Assembly (NCBI GenBank): GCA_902363835.1 | Contig: CABJBM010000001.1 | Location: 333,882 to 397,881 of the forward strand | Source: Lachnospiraceae bacterium | Lineage (GTDB): Bacteria; Bacillota; Clostridia; Lachnospirales; Lachnospiraceae | Direction of reading: 5' to 3' | DNA: 64,000 nucleotides | Shown: one piece after another, positions 53,403 to 61,236 of the stretch | Layout of the letters: every line of letters starts with the position of its first letter | How positions within the stretch are numbered: the stretch's first letter is position 1 | Notes under the pieces: generated by a model | Seen by the model: the letters and a program-made list of their open reading frames with translations, nothing else | Database searches by the model: none | What the model was told of the DNA's origin: nothing | Translations under genes and position numbers: made by a program

Positions 53403-53761
53403 GCATTGTCACCGCCTTTCGATACTATCTCCATCAAAGCCTGTTTTAGCTTATCATTCATGGGAGATTGGGGGTCAAAGCACATTTCAATAAATTGCCG
53501 AAGCTGTTGGTTTTCTTCAGAGAATTTCGGTTTATAATCGTATAGCCTTCCCTCTGGCTTATCCGTTCTGCCAAAGATATAATCCAGAGATACGTCAAAA
53601 TAATCCGCATACCAGACAAGCAGTGGTAAAGGTGGAGCTGACTGGTCATTTTCATAGCGGTTGATACTGGACTGGGTAGCGCCAGCCAACACAGCAAGCT
53701 TTGCCTGCGATAAATTCACGCTTTCCCTCAGTAGTTTGATTCTTTCCGCAACCTCTTTCAT
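53399..53761 (-). CDS. XRE-family helix-turn-helix regulator
   Basis: A 120-residue protein with an N-terminal lambda-repressor-like HTH (about 7-62; LSQAKLAVLAGATQSSINRYEN) and a C-terminal tail of unknown function. Directly upstream of and coupled to the serine recombinase, it probably controls excision or integration. The 213-bp gap to the divergent DUF6809 gene holds the shared promoter region. Confidence 0.88.
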   Translation of the reverse strand: MKEVAERIKLLRESVNLSQAKLAVLAGATQSSINRYENDQSAPPLPLLVWYADYFDVSLDYIFGRTDKPEGRLYDYKPKFSEENQQLRQFIEMCFDPQSPMNDKLKQALMEIVSKGGDNA

Positions 53762-53974
53762 ACGTATCCCTCGCTTTCTTCTATACCTATATTAACCCAT
53801 ATATAAAACAAAATCAACTCATATTTAGATTCAACATGGATTCTTATAGTGATTCAGATTGCTTTTGGTGGCCTTTACCGGAAACCACACTTTAAAGTAT
53901 AAAAACTTTGTCTGGAATTCTGTCTGGACGCGCACTTCCTTTTTGGCTACCATAGTAAGCAGGAGGTGGTGAAA

Positions 53975-54253
53975 ATGCAGAGTGTAATAAAGCAGATCTA
54001 TAGCGGTGAGTTGTGCCCCGCTGAACGTTCCAATGTATGTATTACAGAATTTTATACGGCAAAAAATGCGGCGGCACTGGCTCATGATGCCTTTGAAGAA
54101 AAGCTGTGTCAATCTATGAAAGAGGAACTGGACGAGTATCTTTTCAAAGAGTCCGACGTAACCGCTTATCATATGGAGCAGGCATTTTCAGACGGCTTTA
54201 AATTAGGCGCACAATTGATGCTGGAGCTTTTGGAGGTGGGAAAAGATGATTGA
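53975..54253 (+). CDS. DUF6809-family protein
   Basis: A 92-residue protein with the DUF6809 layout: IKQIYSGELCPAER near the start, an amphipathic helix in the middle and FSDGFKLGAQLMLELLEVG at the end. The family is common in Clostridia mobile elements and its function is unknown. AGGAGG lies 8 nt before the ATG at 53975. It overlaps TnpV by 8 nt. Confidence 0.72.
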   Translation: MQSVIKQIYSGELCPAERSNVCITEFYTAKNAAALAHDAFEEKLCQSMKEELDEYLFKESDVTAYHMEQAFSDGFKLGAQLMLELLEVGKDD

Positions 54254-54590
54254 GTTGGAATACATAGAAATAGATGGTTTGCTGTATCCTAACATTGTTT
54301 TGGATGATGAGGAGCTTTATAGCGATCTTGGTAAATACGGCAACTTGCGCCTTAAATATCTGCACGAACAGAAACCGGAAATGTATCGGGAATTGCTCAT
54401 TTCAGGCAAGCTGGCGCGGCACTGTGCCGATATGGAGAAAGCCGCTTTTGATATGGCAGAGCGGATTCGAGGGCAGTATTTGGAGCAAAATCCCCCTCCC
54501 GTTGAGGATACAATAGCAAGGATACAGGCGTTTACACTGGCACAAGATATTGCCGACGAATGTGTACTGTATGATTTGATTTACAACTAG
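54246..54590 (+). CDS. TnpV-family transposon protein
   Basis: A 114-residue TnpV-like protein (YGNLRLKYLHEQKPEMYRELL, ISGKLARH, and a C-terminal helix ending LIYN). TnpV is encoded in Tn4451/Tn4453-type mobilisable transposons; it is not needed for transposition in the studied examples and its role is unclear. A weak hairpin (AAAGCC ... GGCTTT, 54594-54632) follows. The remaining 54633-54740 shows no gene. Confidence 0.78.
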   Translation: MIELEYIEIDGLLYPNIVLDDEELYSDLGKYGNLRLKYLHEQKPEMYRELLISGKLARHCADMEKAAFDMAERIRGQYLEQNPPPVEDTIARIQAFTLAQDIADECVLYDLIYN

Positions 54591-54740
54591 AATAAAGCCG
54601 CTCTACTGGCTTATAGTCAGCAGGGTGGCTTTACCTATGGAACGCCGTGCACAGTGAAAGTTGCTTGCATGGTTGCAGGCTGGGGTGAAAGGCCTGAGAG
54701 GGTCTAACTTATCGGCATTATGTTATCATAATACATGAGC

Positions 54741-55847
54741 TTATAGTGTCCAGCACTCAAGAACTTTTACGCTGTCGCCGTCCTTCGTAAAGTGCAGGAA
54801 CTGCATCACATCACCGGCAGTCTTTTCGCCGGTCGCTGCGTCCTGATGGGTAGTCTTGTAATAGATGGCCGCCCAATCTCCGCTGATTAGCATATTTTCA
54901 AAGTGAATACGCTTGATAGCAGTTGATTCGGCAATCTCTTTTACGGAAGCCTTGTATTCTGAGAGGCTCATGGCGCCGTCATACGTATGATACTGCAGGT
55001 TGTTGTCATAATAGGTGTCCGTCCATACTGACCAGGTGTCGAAGCCTTGATTCCAGTTTTCAAAATCGTTCAATATGGCGTTCTGAATCTTCTTGGCCAT
55101 ATCGGAATCAATCGGCGTGGGGTAGGTAACAGGATACTTGACTTCAAGATCTGTTGTATCAGGGATCGTCGCATTGACAATGGCATCCAACGAAGCTTGT
55201 TGTGCCGCTTTTTGGTCGTCGGTCAAGAAACTCATCAAACCAGCATAATCATCGCCTTTTGTGCCCGCCCAGCCTTCTACAACCCGGGTGCCCAACTCCT
55301 CTCCATAGTCTTTGAAGTGGACAAACTCCATCACACTTCCGTCTGAAGATCTTCCAGTCTGGCGATCAGTCGTTGTAATGTCATATCGAATTGCAGTCCA
55401 GTCGCCGATAATGATCATATTATTGAAGTTCCCCATCTGAATGTCGGTGGATTTCAACGTTCCGTTCATTGCATCCTGATATTGTTTCAAGGTGAGTTTG
55501 ACGCCGTGGACATTATAAAGGGAATCCTCGGTGTACAGAATATCACCCCAATTTTTCCAGGCTTCATAGCCTCTGTTCCAGTTTTCAAATCCATTCAATA
55601 GTCTATTCTGAATATTCTTTTCCATTTTCGTGTTGATAGGGGTGGGATTGATGATTGGGAAAATTGCCGCAAGTTCTTCCGTGTTATCGTAGGAATCGGA
55701 AATACTGACCACGGATTCAACAGAGCTGGAACTTGCCGCATCTTCGGCAATACCCGAATCCGTATTGGCTCCACAACCTACAGCAACTGTCCCGATGGCC
55801 AAGGCTGTCACACTCGCCGTCAACACCTTTAAAATATTCTTTTTCAT
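54741..55847 (-). CDS. Lipoprotein with two tandem NTF2/SnoaL-like domains
   Basis: A 368-residue protein. The signal peptide ends in a lipobox (TVAVGC, Cys near 25). Two homologous domains of about 130 residues follow (about 70-205 and 235-365). Each has a FENWNxGxxxW helix, a GDWxAIxY strand and a final V(M)xFxHFxxxG ... W segment, as expected of the NTF2-like fold (SnoaL, ketosteroid isomerase). A single-domain cytosolic homologue is encoded 38 nt upstream. No known catalytic dyad can be fixed, so the domains may bind rather than convert a hydrophobic ligand. Confidence 0.8.
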   Translation of the reverse strand: MKKNILKVLTASVTALAIGTVAVGCGANTDSGIAEDAASSSSVESVVSISDSYDNTEELAAIFPIINPTPINTKMEKNIQNRLLNGFENWNRGYEAWKNWGDILYTEDSLYNVHGVKLTLKQYQDAMNGTLKSTDIQMGNFNNMIIIGDWTAIRYDITTTDRQTGRSSDGSVMEFVHFKDYGEELGTRVVEGWAGTKGDDYAGLMSFLTDDQKAAQQASLDAIVNATIPDTTDLEVKYPVTYPTPIDSDMAKKIQNAILNDFENWNQGFDTWSVWTDTYYDNNLQYHTYDGAMSLSEYKASVKEIAESTAIKRIHFENMLISGDWAAIYYKTTHQDAATGEKTAGDVMQFLHFTKDGDSVKVLECWTL

Positions 55848-55885
55848 AATTATTCTCCTCTCATAATTTTATCAAGCCGATAGGT

Positions 55886-56437
55886 TTACTGCCTTGTAGA
55901 AAGCGGGCTGTCGGATAGCGCCCAGCCCTCTACGACCCTAACGCCGCGCTCATCACCATTGTCCTTAAACTTGACGAATTCCATCGTGTGCTGGAGAATT
56001 TCTGTGCCAGTATCAAGATTTTTTACCTTGACCGTATAGCGAATAGCGCACCAGTTATCTTTGATGATCATGTTATCAAATTGACCCAAGTCCATTGAAA
56101 AATGTTGAAAAAGCTGCCCCATCATGCGCTTGTATTCTTCGAGTGTGCAGCGGCGCTGGGAACCGTCATAGGGAATGTTGTAATGGGCATCCGGCTCATA
56201 CAGCGTATTACACCACTCAAGCCAGCCGTCATAGCCGCCATTCCAGTTTTTGAAGCCGTTCTCCAAACGGTTGCGGATAGCTTCCTCCATGGCTGTTTTG
56301 TGCACAGTCTCGCCGGTCATTTCTTTAAGGAGGGCATCGGTATCCTCAATGCCTGCCTTGTCCAGCTGGTTGCTGAGCTGGCAGGCATCTTTTGCGATAT
56401 TTTTCAGAGAACTCAGAATTTCAGTATAGTTATTCAT
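55886..56437 (-). CDS. NTF2/SnoaL-like protein, cytosolic
   Basis: A 183-residue protein: an N-terminal helical extension (1-45) and one NTF2-like domain (about 48-178) sharing KNWNGGYDGW, DNWCAIRY and MEFVKFKDNG ... VVEGWAL with both domains of the lipoprotein downstream. The fold includes dehydratases and isomerases of steroids and polyketides. The start at 56437 has AAAGGA upstream; an earlier in-frame start would run into the promoter repeats. It has its own response-regulator-type promoter (56469-56497). Confidence 0.82.
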   Translation of the reverse strand: MNNYTEILSSLKNIAKDACQLSNQLDKAGIEDTDALLKEMTGETVHKTAMEEAIRNRLENGFKNWNGGYDGWLEWCNTLYEPDAHYNIPYDGSQRRCTLEEYKRMMGQLFQHFSMDLGQFDNMIIKDNWCAIRYTVKVKNLDTGTEILQHTMEFVKFKDNGDERGVRVVEGWALSDSPLSTRQ

Positions 56438-56468
56438 AACTTGTATTTCCTTTCTTAATGTTATTTGT

Positions 56469-56497
56469 ATTCTAATCGGTGAAAGTTGAGCCAAAGT
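56469..56497 (-). promoter_or_regulatory. Response-regulator-dependent promoter of the NTF2 genes
   Basis: On the minus strand ACTTTGGCTCA (56487-56497) and ACTTTCACCGA (56476-56486) form an 11-bp direct repeat, then T and the -10 TAGAAT (56469-56474). Order and spacing match the promoters at 57602-57630 and 59443-59471. Confidence 0.7.
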
Positions 56498-56501
56498 AAA
56501 A

Positions 56502-57548
56502 TCAATTTGCTTCTTTTATCGGAGACCTATTGGGACAATTGATTTTCCCAATCGTATGAAGCCAAGCTACTTCATCCTGAATAGTTTCTGCGAAAGGTCG
56601 ACAGGAAAAACCCAGTTCCTTCTGCGCCTTTGTGCAGTCGAAGTCGTTGTTTCGGGTCAGATTGTAGATGGCGAAGTCAGTCAGTAATGCAGGCTTGCCT
56701 GTGAGCTTGCTACCCATTGCCATCAGCTTGGCGGTCATATGTGCCTTTTTAGCGCTAAGGATAGCGGGCTGATATTTAAAACCACCAGCATGATTGATGA
56801 TACTGAACATTTCCTCCATGCCAACCAAACTATTGCTCATGATATAGCATTCGCCGCACCGTCCCTTATCACAGCAGGAGATAATACCGGACGCAAGGTC
56901 ACGCACATCTACGCTGTTGAAAGTGCCCTCAATGCCCATCTTCATCTCACCGTTGGCATACTGTATAATAAACTGTGCTACTGGTCCAAACGCATAGTCG
57001 TTAGGGCCGCAAATGCCAGAGGGATGTATAATAGAGGCATCCAGCTCCGGGTGAGCCTTAACGGCATCCAATACCAACTGAGTGGCTTCTGCCTTAGTAA
57101 CCGAGTAATAACCAACCAGACCATCCGTTGGCAAAAAATCATCAACCTCCTTAATTTTCTGCCCATGGGGCAGTTCCGGAATTGCTCCGGTAGAACTGAT
57201 ATAGACCAACTTCTTAGCGTGATGCTTTAGACACATCTCAATGATATTTTTTGTCCCATTCACGTTGACTGCGTGTATTTTCGGATTGGGTTCAGGATTT
57301 AGGGTTACAATGCTGGCGGAATGGATCATGTAGATATCCGCTCCCGCTGGAACATCGAACAATTCTTCCAAAGAAGGAATATCCAATAAGTCTCCATAGA
57401 CAATTTCGGCCTCATCGGGCACATATTTTGCTGCAGGATCCCCTTTTAATACAAGTGCACGTACATGCTCACCCGCATCAACCAACTGGCGGGAAATGTT
57501 ACTGCCCAGCAAACCGGCAGCACCGGTTAAAAGATAAATTTTATTCAT
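56502..57548 (-). CDS. Extended SDR (NAD-dependent epimerase / 3-beta-HSD-like reductase)
   Basis: A 348-residue extended short-chain dehydrogenase/reductase. The dinucleotide motif is TGAAGLLGSN (residues 8-17), the Ser is in YISSTGA and the catalytic YxxxK is YYSVTKAEA. The length and the HPSGICGPND segment resemble 3-beta-hydroxysteroid dehydrogenase, cinnamoyl-CoA reductase and dihydroflavonol reductase groups rather than nucleotide-sugar epimerases. It reduces a ketone or oxidises an alcohol on an unknown, probably hydrophobic, substrate. It is the first gene after the two-component system and carries the same promoter repeats. Confidence 0.85.
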   Translation of the reverse strand: MNKIYLLTGAAGLLGSNISRQLVDAGEHVRALVLKGDPAAKYVPDEAEIVYGDLLDIPSLEELFDVPAGADIYMIHSASIVTLNPEPNPKIHAVNVNGTKNIIEMCLKHHAKKLVYISSTGAIPELPHGQKIKEVDDFLPTDGLVGYYSVTKAEATQLVLDAVKAHPELDASIIHPSGICGPNDYAFGPVAQFIIQYANGEMKMGIEGTFNSVDVRDLASGIISCCDKGRCGECYIMSNSLVGMEEMFSIINHAGGFKYQPAILSAKKAHMTAKLMAMGSKLTGKPALLTDFAIYNLTRNNDFDCTKAQKELGFSCRPFAETIQDEVAWLHTIGKINCPNRSPIKEAN

Positions 57549-57601
57549 ATTATCATTCTCCTTTTATGCTATCGTTGTTAGAATTTCTGTGTTATGAGCA
57601 T

Positions 57602-57630
57602 ATCTTAATGGGTGAAGGTTGAATGAAGGT
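57602..57630 (-). promoter_or_regulatory. Response-regulator-dependent promoter of the SDR gene
   Basis: On the minus strand ACCTTCATTCA (57620-57630) and ACCTTCACCCA (57609-57619) are an 11-bp direct repeat, followed by T and the -10 TAAGAT (57602-57607). No -35 consensus is present. The -10 lies 54 bp upstream of the SDR start. Confidence 0.72.
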
Positions 57631-57634
57631 AAAA

Positions 57635-57699
57635 AATAAAAGAAATCAAAAAAATCGCAAATCGGAGCTCGATTTGCGATTTTTTTGATTTCTTTTATT
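57635..57699 (-). terminator. Very long perfect hairpin terminating the kinase gene
   Basis: A perfect 30-bp stem (57635-57664 with 57670-57699) around a 5-nt loop, running from A/T-rich ends to a GC-rich core (ATCGCAAATCG). It begins at the kinase stop codon and ends just before the SDR promoter repeats, so it separates the two units. Confidence 0.85.
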
Positions 57700-58732
57700 A
57701 GACGGGCAGGGTAATAATAAAGGCGCTACCCTCTTGAGGTTTGCTCTCCACGCAAATTTCACCGCCACAAAGGGAAATAATACGGAAAACAATGGAAAGT
57801 CCAATGCCGTTGCCCCGTACAGAGGAGATCGTGTCGTGTTGATAGTATTTCTCAAAGATATGTGCTGCGGTTTCTTCATTCATGCCCACACCACTGTCGG
57901 AAAATTTAATTGTAAGCTGATCAAAAGTGCATTTCGCAGAAACTTTAATTTCTCCGTGTTCAGGTGTGAATTTGATTGCGTTGTTCAGAAGATTGATCCA
58001 TACCTGTTCCATCAGTTCCGCATTCCCCACATAGGAGATATTGTCTACATCCAGCTCCAGCTCAATCTTCTTCTGTTCGATTTTTGGAAGCAGCAGAATG
58101 GTACACCGCTTTATTTGCTCGGATAAATCATAGATTTCTTTTTCTGTTATGATTTCACAGGCTTCGACCTTGGAAAGCAAAAGCGTGTTCTGCGATAGGG
58201 AGGACAAACGAAGGGATTCATCGGCAATGACCCGAAGATATTGCATCCGTTCCGGGTTCTCAATTTTCTCTCCTGTTTCAATAAGATATTGGGCGAATCC
58301 GGAGATTGAAGTAATAGGCGTTTTGAATTCATGGGAAAACTCGTTAACAAAATTCTGCATCTCTGCCTTCGTTTTTTTTAATTCTGCCGTCATGCGGTTA
58401 AATCCATTGTAGATGGATGCATATTCTTCTGCCTTTCTGCTGTCCAGCTGTACCTCTAGATTGCCGTTGGATACTTCTTTTATTCCAATCAGCAGATCAC
58501 TCATTTTCTGGCGGATGGATCGCAGCGTAAAAAATGTTCCCAAACCAGTGGCGATAATCATAAGTGGAATAATGGCCAGCATAGAAATAGCGTTATCCCG
58601 CCCCATGCCCAGCCAATAGGTAGCTATAAGCCCATAGGCCATCACTGAACCGACAACTACGATTGCATCTGCAACGAAAACCCACCGAAATTGAGACAGA
58701 TTAAATGTTGAGTCTTGTTTATACCGTTTCAT
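57698..58732 (-). CDS. Sensor histidine kinase (OmpR-partner type), second system
   Basis: A 344-residue kinase. Two membrane helices (about 13-36 and 42-64) have only a few residues between them; HAMP follows (about 65-118), then HisKA (phospho-acceptor in EFSHEFKTPITS) and HATPase_c (NLLNNAIKF, SDSGVGMN, NGIGLSIV). The start at 58732 lies inside the end of the regulator gene (14-nt overlap); an earlier in-frame start would overlap much more. Its layout resembles the kinase at 44752. Confidence 0.9.
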   Translation of the reverse strand: MKRYKQDSTFNLSQFRWVFVADAIVVVGSVMAYGLIATYWLGMGRDNAISMLAIIPLMIIATGLGTFFTLRSIRQKMSDLLIGIKEVSNGNLEVQLDSRKAEEYASIYNGFNRMTAELKKTKAEMQNFVNEFSHEFKTPITSISGFAQYLIETGEKIENPERMQYLRVIADESLRLSSLSQNTLLLSKVEACEIITEKEIYDLSEQIKRCTILLLPKIEQKKIELELDVDNISYVGNAELMEQVWINLLNNAIKFTPEHGEIKVSAKCTFDQLTIKFSDSGVGMNEETAAHIFEKYYQHDTISSVRGNGIGLSIVFRIISLCGGEICVESKPQEGSAFIITLPV

Positions 58733-59414
58733 GGTTACCTCCCATCTTATGAATGAGTGCCTTATATCCCAATCCCCGAATGGACACCAACTCGAATTCT
58801 CCGCACATCGAAAACTTATTGCGAAGACGGCTGATGTAGGTCTTGATGGTATCATACTCTGTCTCAGAGTCGTAACCCCATATTTCGTCCATCAGCTGCT
58901 GCTTGGTGAATACGACATTAGGGTAAGAGAGAAACTTGTACAGAAGATCAAATTCCTTGTTTGTCAGCAGAATAGTTTCTCCTTTATACTGAGCAGAAAA
59001 GGTATTCTGATCCATGGAAAAGCCACCGATAACAATACGCTTTTCGTTGGCAATCTGTGCTCGCCGCAGCAGTGCCTCAATACGCCAAATGAGCTCTTCA
59101 TAATCAATGGGTTTTGTCATGTAATCATCCACACCTGAGGAAAATCCCTCCTTTTTGTGGGCAAAAGTGTTCATAGCCGTCAGCATGATGACTGGTGTCA
59201 TATCACCAGTATCCCGAAGGGCACGCACCAGTTCATAACCGTTCATGTTTGGCATTTGAATATCCACAATGAGAAGGTCAATATGTTCGTGATCGAGAAC
59301 CTCCAACGCTTCTTCTCCATCAGCTGCTTCTTGGATCTTATATAATGAGCTGAGTTTTGTTTTTGTCAGAAGACGTACCATCTGGTCATCTTCAACGATA
59401 AGAATTGTAACCAT
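58719..59414 (-). CDS. OmpR-family response regulator, second system
   Basis: A 231-residue regulator: receiver with phospho-acceptor D51 (IVDIQMP) and a winged-helix C-terminal domain (about 125-225; IKTYISRLRNKF recognition helix). The ATG at 59414 follows AAGGAGGG; an earlier in-frame start has no RBS. It is the first gene of the pair and has the same repeat-type promoter as the SDR and NTF2 genes, which makes it their likely activator. Confidence 0.93.
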   Translation of the reverse strand: MVTILIVEDDQMVRLLTKTKLSSLYKIQEAADGEEALEVLDHEHIDLLIVDIQMPNMNGYELVRALRDTGDMTPVIMLTAMNTFAHKKEGFSSGVDDYMTKPIDYEELIWRIEALLRRAQIANEKRIVIGGFSMDQNTFSAQYKGETILLTNKEFDLLYKFLSYPNVVFTKQQLMDEIWGYDSETEYDTIKTYISRLRNKFSMCGEFELVSIRGLGYKALIHKMGGNHETV

Positions 59415-59442
59415 ACAGACCCTCCTTTTTGAATTAATATAA

Positions 59443-59471
59443 AGCATACCTGTAAAAGGTTTAACAAAAGT
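59443..59471 (-). promoter_or_regulatory. Autoregulatory promoter of the second response regulator
   Basis: On the minus strand ACTTTTGTTAA (59461-59471) and ACCTTTTACAG (59450-59460) form an 11-bp direct repeat, followed by G and a poor -10 TATGCT (59443-59448) at the same distance as in the SDR and NTF2 promoters. Confidence 0.6.
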
Positions 59472-59672
59472 AAAAAGAAAATCGTTAATAAACGTGATAA
59501 TTTGTAAGCCATAGCCTTAAGTGTTCGAGGTATATTGGCTCGGATATTATTATACCATGTATTTTGCAATACCTATTGTTTTTCTGCTCCTTATTCTCCC
59601 ACATGAGAGTGGTAAACCAGCTAACTTGCCATGATGTTAAAGAGAATGTTTAAAACACTTGCACGCATAAAT

Positions 59673-59771
59673 TTATGCAAAATACATGTATCCAGAAGAT
59701 ACTCCTCCTGATGGCCACTTCTTAGTGCTTTCATCTATCCACTCAGGCGGTATAATTTTCTTCACCGTCAT
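59673..59771 (-). pseudogene. Possible mobile-element coding remnant
   Basis: A 32-codon minus-strand frame starting MTVKKIIPPEWIDESTKKW and ending SGYMYFA. The composition looks coding but no RBS precedes the ATG and I recognise no family. It may be a fragment of a longer protein. Confidence 0.3.
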
Positions 59772-59790
59772 ATACCAGTATCAAAGATTA

Positions 59791-59944
59791 CTAGCCCATT
59801 TTTACCATATTCGCGGGTGTCAGTAAGCGCTCTCCAGCTTGCCATGTTAATTTCTCTCGGGTCAACAATTCTGCCTTTGGCGTACTTATTGCCCATAACA
59901 GCGCAATATACCACTTCACCATTTTGCAATATTGTTATAAACAC
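59791..59944 (-). pseudogene. Possible mobile-element coding remnant
   Basis: A 50-codon frame from a GTG, ending at TAG, reading through VVYCAVMGNKYAKGR and VDPREINMASWRAL. The residue pattern looks like a real protein segment. An in-frame stop lies just upstream of the GTG, which suggests truncation. Family not recognised. Confidence 0.35.
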
Positions 59945-60157
59945 TGTGGATTATTTTTCTAGTATTTTGATTTTCTCATGATTCATATACTAAAATTTCT
60001 CCTTACGCTATAAAATATATCCTTAAATAAAGCATAATGCCATTAAAAATTGATTGCAAGAGCTTTTGTAAACTTTTTACTTTACTGGACAATCCCCTGA
60101 AATTGAGCTATTATAGATTGACGGTAATTAAATGTCGTCATATATAGGGAGACTGCC

Positions 60158-60550
60158 ATGAAGAAAACAGCCGAACAACTTCAAGCTGCGCTTGACCGAG
60201 AAATGGAATATACCAAGAAGCTCAACAAGAAAATAGACCTCATGAGAGAACAGTTAAAAGAGCGCATTACCATACAGGAGCATGAAAAGGCTCTTGCTTT
60301 GCTTAAAGAAAAACACGCACAGGAATTAGCGAAAATTAATAATCGTCAATTGAAAGTACATAATGAGCGTGGTGCCGGGCGTAAGAAGAAAGTAACGAAT
60401 CAGGTGATTTTGCGGGTTGTAGCGCTGAGACAGGAAGGTTTATCTCAGCAAAAAATCTCAAAAGCTATTTTTGAGGAACTAGGAATTGTCATTAGCCGTA
60501 CGACCGTTGGGGAAATTGTACGTGGTGAACACGGAAACGGTGTTGAGTAG
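60158..60550 (+). CDS. Coiled-coil plus helix-turn-helix protein of mobile-element type
   Basis: A 130-residue basic protein. Residues 1-75 form a long coiled coil (heptads with Leu/Ile, many Glu/Lys). A basic hinge (GAGRKKKV, about 72-80) leads to a resolvase-like helix-turn-helix (about 85-125; RQEGLSQQKISKAIFEELGIVISRTTVGEIV). It probably binds DNA as a dimer. The HTH resembles the C-terminal DNA-binding part of serine resolvases, without a catalytic domain. RBS AGGGAG. It is followed by strongly structured DNA at 60574-60671. Confidence 0.7.
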   Translation: MKKTAEQLQAALDREMEYTKKLNKKIDLMREQLKERITIQEHEKALALLKEKHAQELAKINNRQLKVHNERGAGRKKKVTNQVILRVVALRQEGLSQQKISKAIFEELGIVISRTTVGEIVRGEHGNGVE

Positions 60551-60573
60551 GTACTGAGGGTACTTCGCTTTTT

Positions 60574-60671
60574 CCTTGCGCCGAAGGCGGCAAGGAGAAC
60601 TTAACGAAGTTAAGGCAGGAATAGGTGAGTTCCGAAACTCCCTCCAAACCGCTTGCCGCCAAGGGCGGCAA
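60574..60671 (+). other. Cluster of three hairpins with competing pairing
   Basis: Hairpin 1 (60574-60595): CCTTGC-GCC / GGC-G-GCAAGG with a GAA loop. Hairpin 2 (about 60627-60640): GAGTT/AACTC. Hairpin 3 (60653-60671): TTGCCGCC-AAG-GGCGGCAA. The 3' arm of hairpin 1 (GGCGGCAAG) can instead pair with CTTGCCGCC of hairpin 3 over 9 bp, so two exclusive folds exist. Confidence 0.5.
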
Positions 60672-60899
60672 CGACATTCAGCAAGAGTTTGGACATTATT
60701 TCTAATGTCACCCATTTGGGGTTCCATAGCGATTATTTTCAGATATAGAGGTTCCGGCATCGTCATAAATTGTTACCCCAAAAGCTCTTTCTGGGTTCTA
60801 TGAGCTTTTTAACAGAATACAGAAGGGTTTAACAACGCTTCAGGCTTTTCCTGAAAGAGGTAATTATGAGTAGTTTCACAACGCCATTCCTGCCTTAAC
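60609..60899. repeat. Separated 14-bp perfect inverted repeat
   Basis: GTTAAGGCAGGAAT (60609-60622) and ATTCCTGCCTTAAC (60886-60899) are exact reverse complements, 263 bp apart. They could be remnants of an element's ends or recombinase sites. Confidence 0.5.
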
Positions 60900-61067
60900 C
60901 AGCCGTGTTACCGTAATTGGTAAAACTGGATACGGTTAAGTTTTGCAGCTTGACAAGTCATTTCATGAGCGCTACAATAATTGTACTAAAGGGTAAAAAT
61001 GCCCATAAAAATTGAATAGTCAGTTTCACAGGATGCCGTGGCATTTGCCTAAGACCTAGGAGGGCAA

Positions 61068-61235
61068 ATGGCAAAAGACGACATCAGTATGGAAATCCCG
61101 CAGCAGGAAATTGAAAGTCTTGCGAGATTGCTCCTGCCGAAAATCCGTCACTTCTTCGAAAATGAGGAAGGAAAACGGGAGTTTTTCGAGTGGAAACAGC
61201 GGCAGGCACAAGAGGATATGAAAGAAGCTAAATAA
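61068..61235 (+). CDS. Small 55-residue helical protein, mobile-element type
   Basis: The ATG at 61068 follows a strong AGGAGG. The product begins MAKDDISMEIPQQEIESLA and continues as a charged amphipathic helix (LLLPKIRHFFENEEGKREF; FEWKQRQAQED). It is soluble with no membrane segment. I do not recognise a family; similar small ORFs are common next to recombinase genes in clostridial elements. A 19-bp perfect inverted repeat begins immediately after its stop. Confidence 0.65.
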   Translation: MAKDDISMEIPQQEIESLARLLLPKIRHFFENEEGKREFFEWKQRQAQEDMKEAK

Positions 61236-61236
61236 T

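Larger units (their letters stand above)
51924..54640. mobile_element. Transposon-type module: serine recombinase, XRE regulator, DUF6809, TnpV
   Basis: Four adjacent genes typical of integrative elements in clostridia: a large serine recombinase and an XRE regulator on the minus strand, and a DUF6809 protein and TnpV on the plus strand. TnpV occurs in Tn4451-type elements. No transfer or resistance cargo lies inside, so this is either a minimal element or one end of a larger one reaching to the remnants near 60-61 kb. The limits given are those of the genes; attachment sites were not identified. Confidence 0.65.
59472..60157. other. Degenerate, AT-rich stretch with coding remnants
   Basis: No intact gene is supported. 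The stretch holds two short minus-strand frames (59673-59771 and 59791-59944) with coding-like composition, described separately. They look like debris of a mobile element. Confidence 0.45.
60551..61067. other. Non-coding stretch with strong secondary structure
   Basis: No gene is supported. It contains three adjacent hairpins (60574-60671) and a separated 14-bp inverted repeat (60609-60622 with 60886-60899). It lies between two small mobile-element-type genes and could be an origin, transfer site or structured RNA. Confidence 0.4.

Noticed and set aside
60479..60766. Minus-strand open frames over the hairpin cluster
   Set aside because: Overlap a better-supported plus-strand gene end and inverted repeats; no RBS or motif.
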